Below, piece by piece: positions 33,469 to 42,398 of a DNA stretch of 64,000 nucleotides. This DNA comes from Fimbriimonadia bacterium (GTDB lineage: Bacteria; Armatimonadota; Fimbriimonadia; Fimbriimonadales; GBS-DC). The stretch is taken from positions 27,702 through 91,701 of the forward strand of contig JAHCHP010000016.1 of NCBI GenBank assembly GCA_026129765.1. Reading direction: 5' to 3'. The position numbers were made by a program, and so were the translations under genes. The notes beneath the pieces are model-generated. The model had not been told where the DNA came from. It saw nothing but the letters and a program-made list of their open reading frames with translations, and made no database searches. Position 1 is the first letter of the stretch; the number at the start of each line of letters is the position of its first letter.

Positions 33469-34974
33469 ATGCGCGCTCTACGTTTCTTTCTGATGATGGC
33501 GGGGCTTATGCTTCTCTCGCTCGCGTCTCTGCCCGCTCAAACGGTGGTGATCGGCTCCAAGAAGTTCACCGAGTCATATGTGCTGGGCGAAATCGCAAAA
33601 GCCGCGCTCGCAGAATCAGGCATCCCCTCCGAACACAAACAGGGCATGGGCGGCACGATTATTTTATGGGGCGCGCTGAAAAAGGGCGAAATTACGCTCT
33701 ATCCTGAGTATACCGGCACGATTGCGGAAGAGATTCTGAAGTCGAAAGAGAAGTTGACCCTTGCGCAGATTCGGGACGCGCTGAAACCAATGAAAATCGG
33801 CGCGATGGACGAACTGGGTTTCAATAACACCTACGCGCTCTGCATGCGACGAGATCAAGCGGAGCAGTTAAGAATCCGAACCATCAGCGATTTGCGCAAT
33901 CATCCCGATGTGAAGGTCGGGGTCACCCACGAGTTTCTGGAACGGCAGGATGGTTGGAAACCGCTCAGCAGCCGTTATGGTCTCGCTATAAGGGATGTGA
34001 AGGCGGTGGATCACGGAATCGGTTATCTCGCGCTAAAAAAAGGTGAGATCGACTTAAAAGATGCCTATTCCACCGACGCGAAAATCGCCGAGTATGACCT
34101 GGTGACCCTGCAAGATGATTTGGAATTCTTTCCCCAATACAAGGCAGTGTTTCTGTACCGGTTGGACGCGAACCCCGAAATCGCAACGGCTCTGCAAACG
34201 CTCTCTCAAACGATTGACGAAACGCGGATGATCCAGTTGAACGCGGCAGCCGAACAGTCCAAGAACTATACCCGCGCCGCCGCCCTCTACTTTAGCGATC
34301 AAGCGCGCCAAAAGGTGGAACAGCAGCAGGAATCGTGGGTGACGACCACGTTCAAACGGGTTATGGAGCATCTGAGCCTGGTCACGCAATCGATGATTTT
34401 GGCGATTCTGGTGGGAATTCCGCTGGGAATCTTCGCGAGCCGCCGCGGCTTTCTGAGCCAAGCGATCTTCAGCCTGACCGGCGTGATTCAGACGATTCCC
34501 TCCCTCGCGCTATTGGCGTTGCTGGTATCGGTTCCCTTCTTGGGGCTGACTCCCAAAACCGCGATTCTCGCGCTGTTTCTCTACAGTTTGCTGCCCATCA
34601 CGCGCAACACTGCAACCGGTTTACAAGATATTCCCGCCTCACTGCGCGAATCGGCAGAGGCGTTGGGTCTGCCTCCTGCAGCGCAATTGTTCAAGGTTTA
34701 CCTGCCCCTGGCGTCCCGCTCAATATTGGCAGGCATCAAGACCAGCGCGATTATCAATGTCGGGACCGCCACGCTTGCCGCGTTAATCGGGGCAGGCGGT
34801 TTGGGACAGCCGATCATCAGCGGTTTGAATCTGAACGACTATAAAACGATTCTGCAGGGCGCAATCCCAACGGCTCTACTCGCGCTGCTCATCCAGGCGT
34901 TCTTCGATGGATTAGACCGGGTAATCATTCCGAAAGGCTTGCGTCTGCGCGATTTGCAGGGCAGATCGGGATGA
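33469..34974 (+). CDS. Glycine betaine/choline-type ABC transporter: binding protein fused to permease
   Basis: 501 residues. A signal sequence (residues 1-24) leads into an OpuC/ProX-like substrate-binding domain: VVIGSKKFTESYVLGEIAKAAL, then TLYPEYTGTIAEEIL. From about residue 295 an OpuCB/ProW-like permease domain follows, with GIPLGIFASRR, TIPSLALLALL, the ATPase-coupling EAA-type loop SLRESAEALGLPPAAQLFKV and GAGGLGQPI. It should import a quaternary ammonium osmolyte. The binding domain comes first and the permease second. No ATPase gene lies next to it, so the partner must be encoded elsewhere. Confidence 0.88.
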   Translation: MRALRFFLMMAGLMLLSLASLPAQTVVIGSKKFTESYVLGEIAKAALAESGIPSEHKQGMGGTIILWGALKKGEITLYPEYTGTIAEEILKSKEKLTLAQIRDALKPMKIGAMDELGFNNTYALCMRRDQAEQLRIRTISDLRNHPDVKVGVTHEFLERQDGWKPLSSRYGLAIRDVKAVDHGIGYLALKKGEIDLKDAYSTDAKIAEYDLVTLQDDLEFFPQYKAVFLYRLDANPEIATALQTLSQTIDETRMIQLNAAAEQSKNYTRAAALYFSDQARQKVEQQQESWVTTTFKRVMEHLSLVTQSMILAILVGIPLGIFASRRGFLSQAIFSLTGVIQTIPSLALLALLVSVPFLGLTPKTAILALFLYSLLPITRNTATGLQDIPASLRESAEALGLPPAAQLFKVYLPLASRSILAGIKTSAIINVGTATLAALIGAGGLGQPIISGLNLNDYKTILQGAIPTALLALLIQAFFDGLDRVIIPKGLRLRDLQGRSG

Positions 34975-35009
34975 TTGGGGGCGGGGTGGTCAAAAACTTC
35001 TAATGAGAC

Positions 35010-35039
35010 TTGACAAATCGGTCTGGTATAAAGTATACT
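35010..35039 (+). promoter_or_regulatory. Promoter of the antitoxin-like gene
   Basis: TTGACA (35010-35015), 18 nt, TATACT (35034-35039). The hexamers are near consensus. The -10 lies in GTATAAAGTATAC, a short inverted repeat that may be an operator. Confidence 0.6.
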
Positions 35040-35099
35040 TGTTGAGCGTAGAATTCAGATAGAATCGTCTTACAATCTAACCATCGGAAAGATATTTTT

Positions 35100-35333
35100 A
35101 TGCCTGTACTTAAAGTCAAACCGGAGCAAATAGTGGAGTTGGTAGAACAACTTTCGCCCGAAGAACGCTTAGAGATATTGCTTAAGTTAGCGCAACCCGC
35201 GCGTGAGCGAATGAAAGCGCATCGCGAGTTCGCGAGTCAGCGTCTGCGCGAAATAGCGGCTGAACGAGGATTAGATTGGGATGATCTAACCGAAGAAGCG
35301 CGAGAAACCTTCGTTGACAACCTTATTACATGA
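35100..35333 (+). CDS. Antitoxin-like small protein
   Basis: 77 residues, mostly helical and charged. It starts MPVLKVKPEQIVELVEQLSPEERLEILLKL, a pattern seen in small antitoxins paired with PIN toxins. It ends 3 nt before the start of a decayed PIN-toxin gene. With its toxin broken, it may be an orphan antitoxin or simply the remnant of the pair. No DNA-binding motif is obvious. Confidence 0.6.
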   Translation: MPVLKVKPEQIVELVEQLSPEERLEILLKLAQPARERMKAHREFASQRLREIAAERGLDWDDLTEEARETFVDNLIT

Positions 35334-35336
35334 ACC

Positions 35337-35750
35337 ATGAGTGTGCCCACCCGAGCTGTATTCGTCGTCAACTTGCTGTTTTCCTAAGTTGGTTCGCAAG
35401 GCTCAACTAATTCGTGTGTAGAATGAGCGCGCGAGCAACGGATAGTTAGTCTATCTTGTGATGAAATACTCGGCACTCTTGCCATAAAACTAACACGAAA
35501 ATTGAGTTTTGACCGAGAACGTGGAGTAGATGTTTTGGAAGACTTACTCAGCTTTACAACCTTGGCTCTGCTGCCGGATACAATCCCTCTTGTGTCAGGC
35601 GATCAGGAAGATGACGTTGTTATAGCTTGCGCTTCAGTTAGTGAAAGCCATTATATTGTTTCTGGCGATAAAAAACATCTTCTCCCATTAAAAACTTACA
35701 AGAACATTCAGATCATTAGCCCATCTGAGTTCTTGTTAAAAACACGCTAA
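35337..35750 (+). pseudogene. PIN-domain toxin pseudogene (two in-frame stops)
   Basis: Read in one frame from ATG 35337, the sequence gives RAVFVVNLLFS, a stop (TAA, 35385-35387), then 12 residues, a second stop (TGA, 35424-35426). A continuous 108-codon tail follows: VSLSCDEILGTLAIKL, later DQEDDVVIACASV and HYIVSGDKKHLLPLK, all typical of PIN toxins. Total length (137 codons) equals an intact PIN gene, so only nonsense changes are needed. The first catalytic Asp (expected in VFDxN) is also Val. The gene is inactive as read; the intact antitoxin-like gene is just upstream. Confidence 0.75.
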
Positions 35751-35884
35751 ATTCGTCGCTCGCCTCTAAATTTGTTGCGTCCTAAAGGACTAAGGGAGCC
35801 TGCTGTATGCCCAATTATCTAATGACTAAAGGCAAAGCATCAGCAAAGACAGAGATTCGTCCTCCAGCCTCGAATTTTTTGTTT

Positions 35885-37837
35885 TCACCCCAGTTTCTTC
35901 AGTTTATCGGCATAACGCAGCGCGGTATCCACAAAGGTCGCGTGTGACCATGTGAGCGGCGCGACGGATAAAGGCTCGCCAGTAAAGGGATGCATCTGCT
36001 CAGGCATGACGCCGGTCGGCATCGACCATTTCATACACCACTCTAACAGTTGGCGCGGGCGCTCCAAATCGCTGAGGGTACGCGCCACCATAATCTGGTA
36101 ATCCGCCAGCCACAAGGTGCAGATAAACCATGGATTGCCCGGCGCTTGCTCGGTCTGCCGGAAATAGTAGTCGCCTTCATAACGCGCCATGCCGCCCACC
36201 TCGCCCGGAACCCAGAGACGCTGCTGCAATACCTCTACCGTAGATTTCACCGCCGAGTCCTCTGGCGAAAACATCCCGATAAGCGGCACAATCATCACGC
36301 TGCTGTCGGGCGTGAAATCGGGTTGATAACGCCCTTCGCGAGAGCGGTAGAGCGTTCGGAGGAAGTAGCCGCGCTTCGAGTCGTAGAAGTAGGGCTTGAA
36401 GTTCTGCCGTATTTGCTCGGCAGCCGTCTCAAACACCTCCTCGCGTTTATCGCCCATCAGACGCGCAAACTGTGCGCCAGCTTTCAAACCTGCCCACACA
36501 CATGCCGCCGTGAACGCATGCACGCCCCGCCGCTCTTCCCACAAGTCCCAGCTCGGCATTGGCAGCAACGAAGCCGGATCGCGATAATGCACCATGAACT
36601 CCGCCATCGGGATGATGAAACTCTCGTAAAGCGGTTCCACGAAATCGATATCCTCCATCAATTCATAATGCTTCCACAGCGCCCACAACACCAGCGCGCT
36701 GCCATCCTCTTGGAAGGGAATTTCCGCGCTGCCCTCGATGTACCAAGGATGCCACGACGCGCCCATGCTGCCATCTGCCGAGTATTTATGCATCAGAGTA
36801 GCGCGTTCTGTCGGCAAGACCTGCGCGCAAAACTCATAGAACCGGCGCGAGATAATCGCATAGCGCATCTGGTCAAACACATTCGCGATGAAAGCCCCAT
36901 CGCGCGGCCACATGTAGGAGTAGTGCGCTTTGACCGTCTGCATAATGTCCGAGTCGTTGGCTGCCAGAATCGCGCCCCGATCATCGATCTGTGTGCGCAT
37001 AATCAGCAGACTGCGCTGGCAGAACTGCGCGATGTCATCCGGCAGCGCTTCAAAATAGCTCGTGCTTTTATGCACCCACGCGCTCCAATAGTTCTTGGTG
37101 TCGTGCATCAAATCTTCGGGATGGCGGCGCGCCACCAACCTGTGAAGCCGTTCCGCGCGCTGCAGAGTGCGCCCGCAAGCGATCCAATACCACACTTCGT
37201 GGCTGCCGTTCGCTTCCATATCCACATGGAAGCCGATGGTGCTGTCGACCGAACCCTGTTGAATGGGGTTGCCTGCCAGCAATCCATCTTCCGCATCGCG
37301 CCAAGTGCCTTCATAATGCCCGAAGCCTTTGATACCCGTCGTATATTGTGAGATGCCGCCGCCGCCATCGATACCGGAAATCAAGAAGTAATGGTTCAGC
37401 TTGTAATGCACCACCGCGCCGCAATAGGGGTAATAAAAGGCGGTATCGCCGATGTCGCTTTCCATGATTCGGAAGTCGTGCGAAAAGAAGATACGCGCTT
37501 CGCGGGGGCGGTTCATCAAATTGTGGACGGTGATCTGTTTCAAATAGAGGTTGCCTCGATGATATACGACATCCTGCATGTGCAGGCGCACCCCTAATTC
37601 CGCGTTTTCGCAGATGACCGAAGCGGCAAGGGTTTTCTCTTGGTAGCTCATTTGACGACGCCAAGAGGAATCCTCCAGCCAGGCGAACTGACCTTCGACC
37701 CAAACGCCCATCCGAATTTTGGCGCCGCTCAGGTGGTTGAATAGACCCACATAAGGATAGTAAAAGTCGCGAATGTTATAACCATTATCAAAGGCGAGCA
37801 GCATCTCGCCGTTGCCGATAGCAAGTGGTCGTGGCAT
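35885..37837 (-). CDS. Glycoside hydrolase family 15 (glucoamylase-like)
   Basis: 650 residues. An N-terminal super-sandwich domain opens with AIGNGEMLLAFDNGYNIRDFYYPYVG. It is followed by an (alpha/alpha)6 barrel with the GH15 markers SYMWPRDGAFI, IPFQEDGSALVLWAL, the catalytic acid region PSWDLWEERRGVHAFT, and GNPWFICTLWLADYQ. It would release glucose from alpha-glucans, trehalose or dextrins; the exact linkage cannot be read. No signal peptide, so it is cytosolic and probably works on glycogen-like material, in line with GH57 at 58 kb. It is last in a long minus-strand run, 48 nt after the Wzy-like gene. Confidence 0.87.
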   Translation of the reverse strand: MPRPLAIGNGEMLLAFDNGYNIRDFYYPYVGLFNHLSGAKIRMGVWVEGQFAWLEDSSWRRQMSYQEKTLAASVICENAELGVRLHMQDVVYHRGNLYLKQITVHNLMNRPREARIFFSHDFRIMESDIGDTAFYYPYCGAVVHYKLNHYFLISGIDGGGGISQYTTGIKGFGHYEGTWRDAEDGLLAGNPIQQGSVDSTIGFHVDMEANGSHEVWYWIACGRTLQRAERLHRLVARRHPEDLMHDTKNYWSAWVHKSTSYFEALPDDIAQFCQRSLLIMRTQIDDRGAILAANDSDIMQTVKAHYSYMWPRDGAFIANVFDQMRYAIISRRFYEFCAQVLPTERATLMHKYSADGSMGASWHPWYIEGSAEIPFQEDGSALVLWALWKHYELMEDIDFVEPLYESFIIPMAEFMVHYRDPASLLPMPSWDLWEERRGVHAFTAACVWAGLKAGAQFARLMGDKREEVFETAAEQIRQNFKPYFYDSKRGYFLRTLYRSREGRYQPDFTPDSSVMIVPLIGMFSPEDSAVKSTVEVLQQRLWVPGEVGGMARYEGDYYFRQTEQAPGNPWFICTLWLADYQIMVARTLSDLERPRQLLEWCMKWSMPTGVMPEQMHPFTGEPLSVAPLTWSHATFVDTALRYADKLKKLG

Positions 37838-37885
37838 ACGAATTCTATTTTCGGTAAGGGACAGCCGATTCCTTTAGGTTGAATT

Positions 37886-40072
37886 CTAATAAGACTCGTT
37901 TTCTAACGATTCCTGAATTTCTCGCAGGGAAGCGACTTCTTCCGACGCGCCCTTTTTCTCCAAAATGGCGATCAACCGGCGAACCGTTTCCAGGTGTCCC
38001 GACCCGATTTCTCGTTCCCGTTCTGGGTTGTAGCGTCCCATGGCTCGCGCGGCGCGATTGAAAGGCAGCGTGCGTTGGCGATAGGTTTCAAACACCTTAT
38101 GCGCCTGACGATAGCGCGCCTCTGCTCCTTCCAAATCGCCTTGCTCTTCTTGACGGATGCCCAGTTTCAAATGAGCGAACGCATAAGCGGTCTCCACAAT
38201 TTCTGGTACCGCCTGCACTTGACCGTAAGGGGTTTTCTCGATCTCGGTTAAACGCTCATACAATTTCAGGGCTTCGTCGCTCCGGTTCCCGCCCTCGAGA
38301 AGCCTCGCCAACCTCAACAGTGTCGGTAAGTTGTTGGGGTCCCTCTTTATCCCTTCCCGGAACTCCGCTTCCGCCTCTGTTACACGCCCGTCCCGTTCCA
38401 GATAAAGCCCATAGCGATAGTAGTTTCGGGGCGAGGGCTTCGACCGGATCGCCTGCTCAAAAAGATTGAACGCTTTGTCCCTTTCCCCTGTCACAAAGCT
38501 GAGTTCCGCGTACTCCAGCAGATAGTCGGGATTTGCGCTATCCCACGCCAACGCCGATTTCAGTTCGCTTTCCGCTTGAGGCGCGTGTCCCAGAAACATT
38601 TGGTATTTGCCGAAATTGGCAGCGATCTCTCCCACACCCACCGACACAAAATGCCAAAGTAGGAGTACACTTAAGAGTATCCCGCCCAACCTCCGCCCAA
38701 CGCGCTTCACGGGCATGGGCGTTGTGGCATCAATCGCCAGTCCTACCCCCAATCCAAACAAGCCGAATAGAATCAACAAATGGCAGAAAGCGTTGAGGTC
38801 AGAGTCGACCGCATTATGCGCGGCAGAGGCTAATACGCCCGCGATCAGTCCCATCTGCAGAAAACGCCAGTCGGCAGCTGAATCGGTTGTGCCGCCGCTT
38901 TCCCGCTGTCCCGCCTTCCAAAGCCAAGCCACGCCAAACAAGAACAAGAACAGCAAGGCGGGCAGCCCCGCTTCAGAGGCTAAATCCAAATAGCTGCTGT
39001 GCGCGTTTCGCGTATAACCGGTATGCGCATAGGCAGGATATTGCCAATCGAAACTGCCCAGCCCCACCCCCAGCAAAGGGTTCTGTTGGATCATGCGCGC
39101 TGCGCCTTTCCAAGTTTCCACCCTGAACGCGCCCGAATAGACTTCTTGTTGCGCCGCTTGAGGCGTGAGGCGCTGCGCTGCGGGGCTTGCCAGCCAAACC
39201 ACCCCCGCCAATAAAACGCCCACTGACGCTAAACGCAGCCAATAGTCTCTGGGAAGACGCCGCAGTTGCAGCAGAGAGAAGATCGCCATGCTGACCACCA
39301 TCGCGCCCAATCCCGCCCTCGAACCGGTCAAGACCAATGCGCTCATCTGAAGCCAAGCGGCGACCGTGAGCAGTAAGCGGTATAACCTCAAGCGGGGATC
39401 GTCGCCCGTGGCGCGCAGCCAATAGACCAGCAGCCCCCAAGTAACGGGAATCGTAATGACCAAATAGCCTGCCAAAAAGTTGGGATTGAAGAACGTAGCG
39501 AAGATCCGCCAACTGGGATTGCCCGAAGAGTACGCGCCCGCGTATTCCGCGATTCCCCTGAGCGAGACGAGGGTCGCGCCCGCCACCAAACTGACAATGA
39601 GCGACAGCCCCAGCCGCCCGCGCCTGACCAAGGCTGCTACGGTGAAAAAGAAGAGCAGAGCGACGCCCCACTCGGCAAATCTTTGAAAAGCGAACCAATG
39701 CCCGCCCGCTTTGATCACCGAAAGCCCCAACCATCCGCCCAACATCAACAGAGGCAATGTCAGTTTCATAACGGGAAGGCGCGTTATATCGGCTCCCCAC
39801 ACAACCGCCATAAACGCGACCAACACAAACAGAGCCAACAGCATGCCCCCCATGAGCGGCATTTGCCCATTCCAAAGCCAATCGGCAAGCAGCATTTCCG
39901 GCGGTGTAGAGCGCAACCCTACATACAGATTACCGCCCAGCAACGGCGCCAGCGCGAAAGCTGCCGCCAGCGAAACCTGCGCCGCTTGCAGCCATGCCGG
40001 AGGACGCGCGGGGCGCGCAGCCGGTTTACCGTTGGTGTGAGACCGGGTTTTGACGGGATTTTTCGAGGGCAT
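37886..40072 (-). CDS. O-antigen ligase/polymerase-like membrane protein with TPR tail
   Basis: 728 residues. Roughly twelve membrane helices cover residues 30-500, including the Wzy/WaaL signature region (GVGLGSFDWQYPAYAHTGY and ARNAHSSYLDLASEAGLPAL-like sequence). A soluble C-terminal tetratricopeptide region (about 520-700; ALAWDSANPDYLLEYAELSF) follows. Such proteins polymerise or ligate polysaccharide on the outer face of the cytoplasmic membrane. It overlaps the Nudix gene by 47 nt. Acceptor and glycan are unknown; the glycosyltransferases at 31-33 kb are candidates for the same pathway. Confidence 0.83.
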   Translation of the reverse strand: MPSKNPVKTRSHTNGKPAARPARPPAWLQAAQVSLAAAFALAPLLGGNLYVGLRSTPPEMLLADWLWNGQMPLMGGMLLALFVLVAFMAVVWGADITRLPVMKLTLPLLMLGGWLGLSVIKAGGHWFAFQRFAEWGVALLFFFTVAALVRRGRLGLSLIVSLVAGATLVSLRGIAEYAGAYSSGNPSWRIFATFFNPNFLAGYLVITIPVTWGLLVYWLRATGDDPRLRLYRLLLTVAAWLQMSALVLTGSRAGLGAMVVSMAIFSLLQLRRLPRDYWLRLASVGVLLAGVVWLASPAAQRLTPQAAQQEVYSGAFRVETWKGAARMIQQNPLLGVGLGSFDWQYPAYAHTGYTRNAHSSYLDLASEAGLPALLFLFLFGVAWLWKAGQRESGGTTDSAADWRFLQMGLIAGVLASAAHNAVDSDLNAFCHLLILFGLFGLGVGLAIDATTPMPVKRVGRRLGGILLSVLLLWHFVSVGVGEIAANFGKYQMFLGHAPQAESELKSALAWDSANPDYLLEYAELSFVTGERDKAFNLFEQAIRSKPSPRNYYRYGLYLERDGRVTEAEAEFREGIKRDPNNLPTLLRLARLLEGGNRSDEALKLYERLTEIEKTPYGQVQAVPEIVETAYAFAHLKLGIRQEEQGDLEGAEARYRQAHKVFETYRQRTLPFNRAARAMGRYNPEREREIGSGHLETVRRLIAILEKKGASEEVASLREIQESLENESY

Positions 40073-40538
40073 AACGGAACACCGCCTCCAATAAAGACGA
40101 CCATTGATAGTAAAGCGCAGGCAACTCCTCTAACGCCGCCCAGCGCGCGCCTTCCGATTCGGAACCGGGCGGCAGGGGCATGAGTTCAGCTAATTCGCCT
40201 AAAAAAAGCGGCGCGCAGGTCTCTTCTCCCCCGCCTGACGCAGGCGACAGGTAGTAGCAGCCGATTCGCTGGAGCGAACGCAACAATGCGCCAGCCTCTT
40301 CAAACGATTCGCGCCGGATGGCTTGTTCGGGCATTTCCCCTGGTTCAATGCGCCCGCTGGGAACACAATAACCGCGCCCTTTGATCTTCGCCAGCAGAAA
40401 ACGGTTATTGTCGATAATCGCGACTAACGCATGCTTCACCGGCATGTCCTCGCGATGGCAATCGGGATCAAACCGCATGCGCATACCTGCCCACTCAGCG
40501 GTCAAATCGTCCCAGAGATTGGTCTCCTGCCCGCTCAA
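40026..40538 (-). CDS. Nudix hydrolase
   Basis: 170 residues with a complete Nudix box, GRIEPGEMPEQAIRRESFEEAG (first and last parts match GX5EX7REUXEEXG), which binds the catalytic metal. Such enzymes hydrolyse nucleoside diphosphates linked to other groups. It overlaps lepB by 4 nt upstream and the Wzy-like gene by 47 nt downstream. Substrate unknown; house-cleaning of nucleotide derivatives is the default guess. Confidence 0.87.
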   Translation of the reverse strand: MSGQETNLWDDLTAEWAGMRMRFDPDCHREDMPVKHALVAIIDNNRFLLAKIKGRGYCVPSGRIEPGEMPEQAIRRESFEEAGALLRSLQRIGCYYLSPASGGGEETCAPLFLGELAELMPLPPGSESEGARWAALEELPALYYQWSSLLEAVFRYALEKSRQNPVSHQR

Positions 40539-41020
40539 GGAAGAAGCCCCTCCGGTTCTTCGCGGCGTATAGTCGCTTTTCCAATCACTTGGTCAATCGG
40601 CACAGGACCAAACGAGCGGCTGTCCTCAGAATGTTCGCGATTATCGCCCAATACATAGATATATTTTTCCGGCACGACTGCCTGCTCATAAGGCGCATAG
40701 AACCCGCCCGCGTCCGGAATCGGTTCGCCGGGCAATGCAGCCACCCGCTTAATCAACAAGTCACCCTCCCGGCGAATCACCACGATATCCCCCGCTTGAA
40801 TGGGACCAAAGAGCCAGTAAGCGGTGGTAATAAGCAAGCGTTCCCGGTCATGATAGGTCGGCTCCATCGATTTACCGCTCACGACCGCCACTTGAAAGTT
40901 GAGGACAAAGATGACCGCCAGCAGCCCAAAAATCATGAGCAGTACCAACAGTCGAAAGTAATTCCTATCTTTGATCGCTTTCGCCTCATTGATTGGCGTT
41001 ATCGCATCCATCTCTTCCAT
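40535..41020 (-). CDS. lepB: Signal peptidase I
   Basis: 161 residues, a short form. One N-terminal membrane helix (about 22-43) is followed by box B VVSGKSMEPT with nucleophile Ser51. Box D IKRVAALPG carries general base Lys91. Box E is YVLGDNREHSEDSRSFG. It removes signal peptides from exported preproteins on the outer face of the membrane, matching the many exported proteins in this window. The gene is 1 nt after mgtE and overlaps the Nudix gene by 4 nt. Confidence 0.93.
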   Translation of the reverse strand: MEEMDAITPINEAKAIKDRNYFRLLVLLMIFGLLAVIFVLNFQVAVVSGKSMEPTYHDRERLLITTAYWLFGPIQAGDIVVIRREGDLLIKRVAALPGEPIPDAGGFYAPYEQAVVPEKYIYVLGDNREHSEDSRSFGPVPIDQVIGKATIRREEPEGLLP

Positions 41021-41021
41021 C

Positions 41022-42374
41022 TTAAATTCCCATAATGATTTTTGCCAGACCGAAGTAGAGAACTAATCCGGTCGCATCGACAAATGTTGTAATGAAAGGC
41101 GCAGACATCAACGCAGGGTCGATGTTCAACCTTTTGGCGATCATCGGCAGCGTCGCGCCCACGGTTTTTGCCCACATAATAATCAGCACCTGCGACAGCG
41201 CGACCGTCACCGCTAAGTTCATATTATGCAAGAAAACTAACGCAAAAAGATAGCCGATTCCACCGATCAAAACCCCGACCGACAGCCCGGTAAGCAGCTC
41301 GCGCCCCAGCACGCGCCAGAAGTGACGCAAGCGCAGTTCACCCAGAGCCAAGGAGCGCGTGATCGTGGTTGTGGTTTGCGCGCCCGCATTGCCACCCATC
41401 CCGATGAGAAGCGGTATAAAGACCGCTAACTGCGACACTTTCTCGATATCTTTTTCATAACGCGACATGACCGACGTCGTCAATATTGCCGCGCCAAACA
41501 GAATCACCAGCCAGCGCGCCCTTTTGAGAGCCGTTTCCCAAGGCGACAGGCTTAAATAGGGTTCGTGGCTGGGGTCAACCGCGCTCATCTTCAACACGTC
41601 TTCCGTCGCCTCACTCACCAGAACGTCGACCATATCATCAATGGTCACAATTCCTTGCATCCGACCCACTTCATCCAGGACGGGCAGCGCGAGCAGGTCA
41701 TATTTCGAGAGCAGTTGAGCGACCTCTTCCTGGTCAGTCTGGGTTTTCACCGAGATAAACTCAGGTTTCATGATCTGTTCCAACGGTGTATCGGGGTCGG
41801 CGGTCACCAGTTCCCTCAACGAACAAACTCCCACCAAACGCCCGCGCTCATCCACCAAATAAAGAACGTTCATCGTCTCCACATCGGGGTCGATATGGCG
41901 CAAGTAATCCAGCGCATAACGCACGGTCCAACTGGGATGGAGACGGGCGTACTGCTGGATCATCAATCGCCCTGCCGTATTTGGCGCATACTCCAGCAGC
42001 TCACGCACTTCTTGCGCGTCTTCGGGGTCCATTTGGTTCAGCAGCGACTCGGCTTTTTCGTCTTCCAAAGCCGCCACGATTTGCGCGGCGTCATCCGAAG
42101 GCAACTGCTCCAACAGCAGCGCGGCTTTTTCTTCCGACAAATGATCTAAAATCTCTTCTGCTCTTGAAGGCTCCAAGTAATCCAGAATGACCGCCGCCAG
42201 AGGCTCTTCCAAATGGTTCAACACTTGAGCCTGCATTTCGGGGTCTTGCAGATGTTCGATAACCTCCGCCAAATCGGGCGCAGGCAGCTCAATCAACTGG
42301 TCCACAAAACCCCAATTTGCGCTCTCCAGCGCCTCTTCCAGGCGTTCCGCCAAAACTTCTGCTCGTTCCTTCAT
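41022..42374 (-). CDS. mgtE: Magnesium transporter MgtE
   Basis: 450 residues with the full MgtE architecture. The N-terminal superhelical domain has repeated LEQLPSDDAAQIVAALEDEKA-like units (about 20-130). Two CBS domains cover about 135-255. A five-helix transmembrane domain starts near 285, with the pore-region sequence GMGGNAGAQTTTTITRSLALGE. It imports Mg2+ down the membrane potential and is gated by cytosolic Mg2+ through the N and CBS domains. It is embedded in a housekeeping operon with no Mg-sensing leader visible upstream. Confidence 0.95.
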   Translation of the reverse strand: MKERAEVLAERLEEALESANWGFVDQLIELPAPDLAEVIEHLQDPEMQAQVLNHLEEPLAAVILDYLEPSRAEEILDHLSEEKAALLLEQLPSDDAAQIVAALEDEKAESLLNQMDPEDAQEVRELLEYAPNTAGRLMIQQYARLHPSWTVRYALDYLRHIDPDVETMNVLYLVDERGRLVGVCSLRELVTADPDTPLEQIMKPEFISVKTQTDQEEVAQLLSKYDLLALPVLDEVGRMQGIVTIDDMVDVLVSEATEDVLKMSAVDPSHEPYLSLSPWETALKRARWLVILFGAAILTTSVMSRYEKDIEKVSQLAVFIPLLIGMGGNAGAQTTTTITRSLALGELRLRHFWRVLGRELLTGLSVGVLIGGIGYLFALVFLHNMNLAVTVALSQVLIIMWAKTVGATLPMIAKRLNIDPALMSAPFITTFVDATGLVLYFGLAKIIMGI

Positions 42375-42398
42375 GACGATTCGTTTTCTTCGTTAAGC

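Noticed and set aside
35424..35426. TGA in the PIN gene as a selenocysteine codon
   Set aside because: A TAA stop also interrupts the frame, no SECIS-like hairpin is seen, and PIN toxins do not use selenocysteine.
36050..37351. 433-codon open frame antisense to the GH15 gene
   Set aside because: It mirrors the codon structure of a well-recognised GH15 gene on the other strand, and has no ribosome site and no family.
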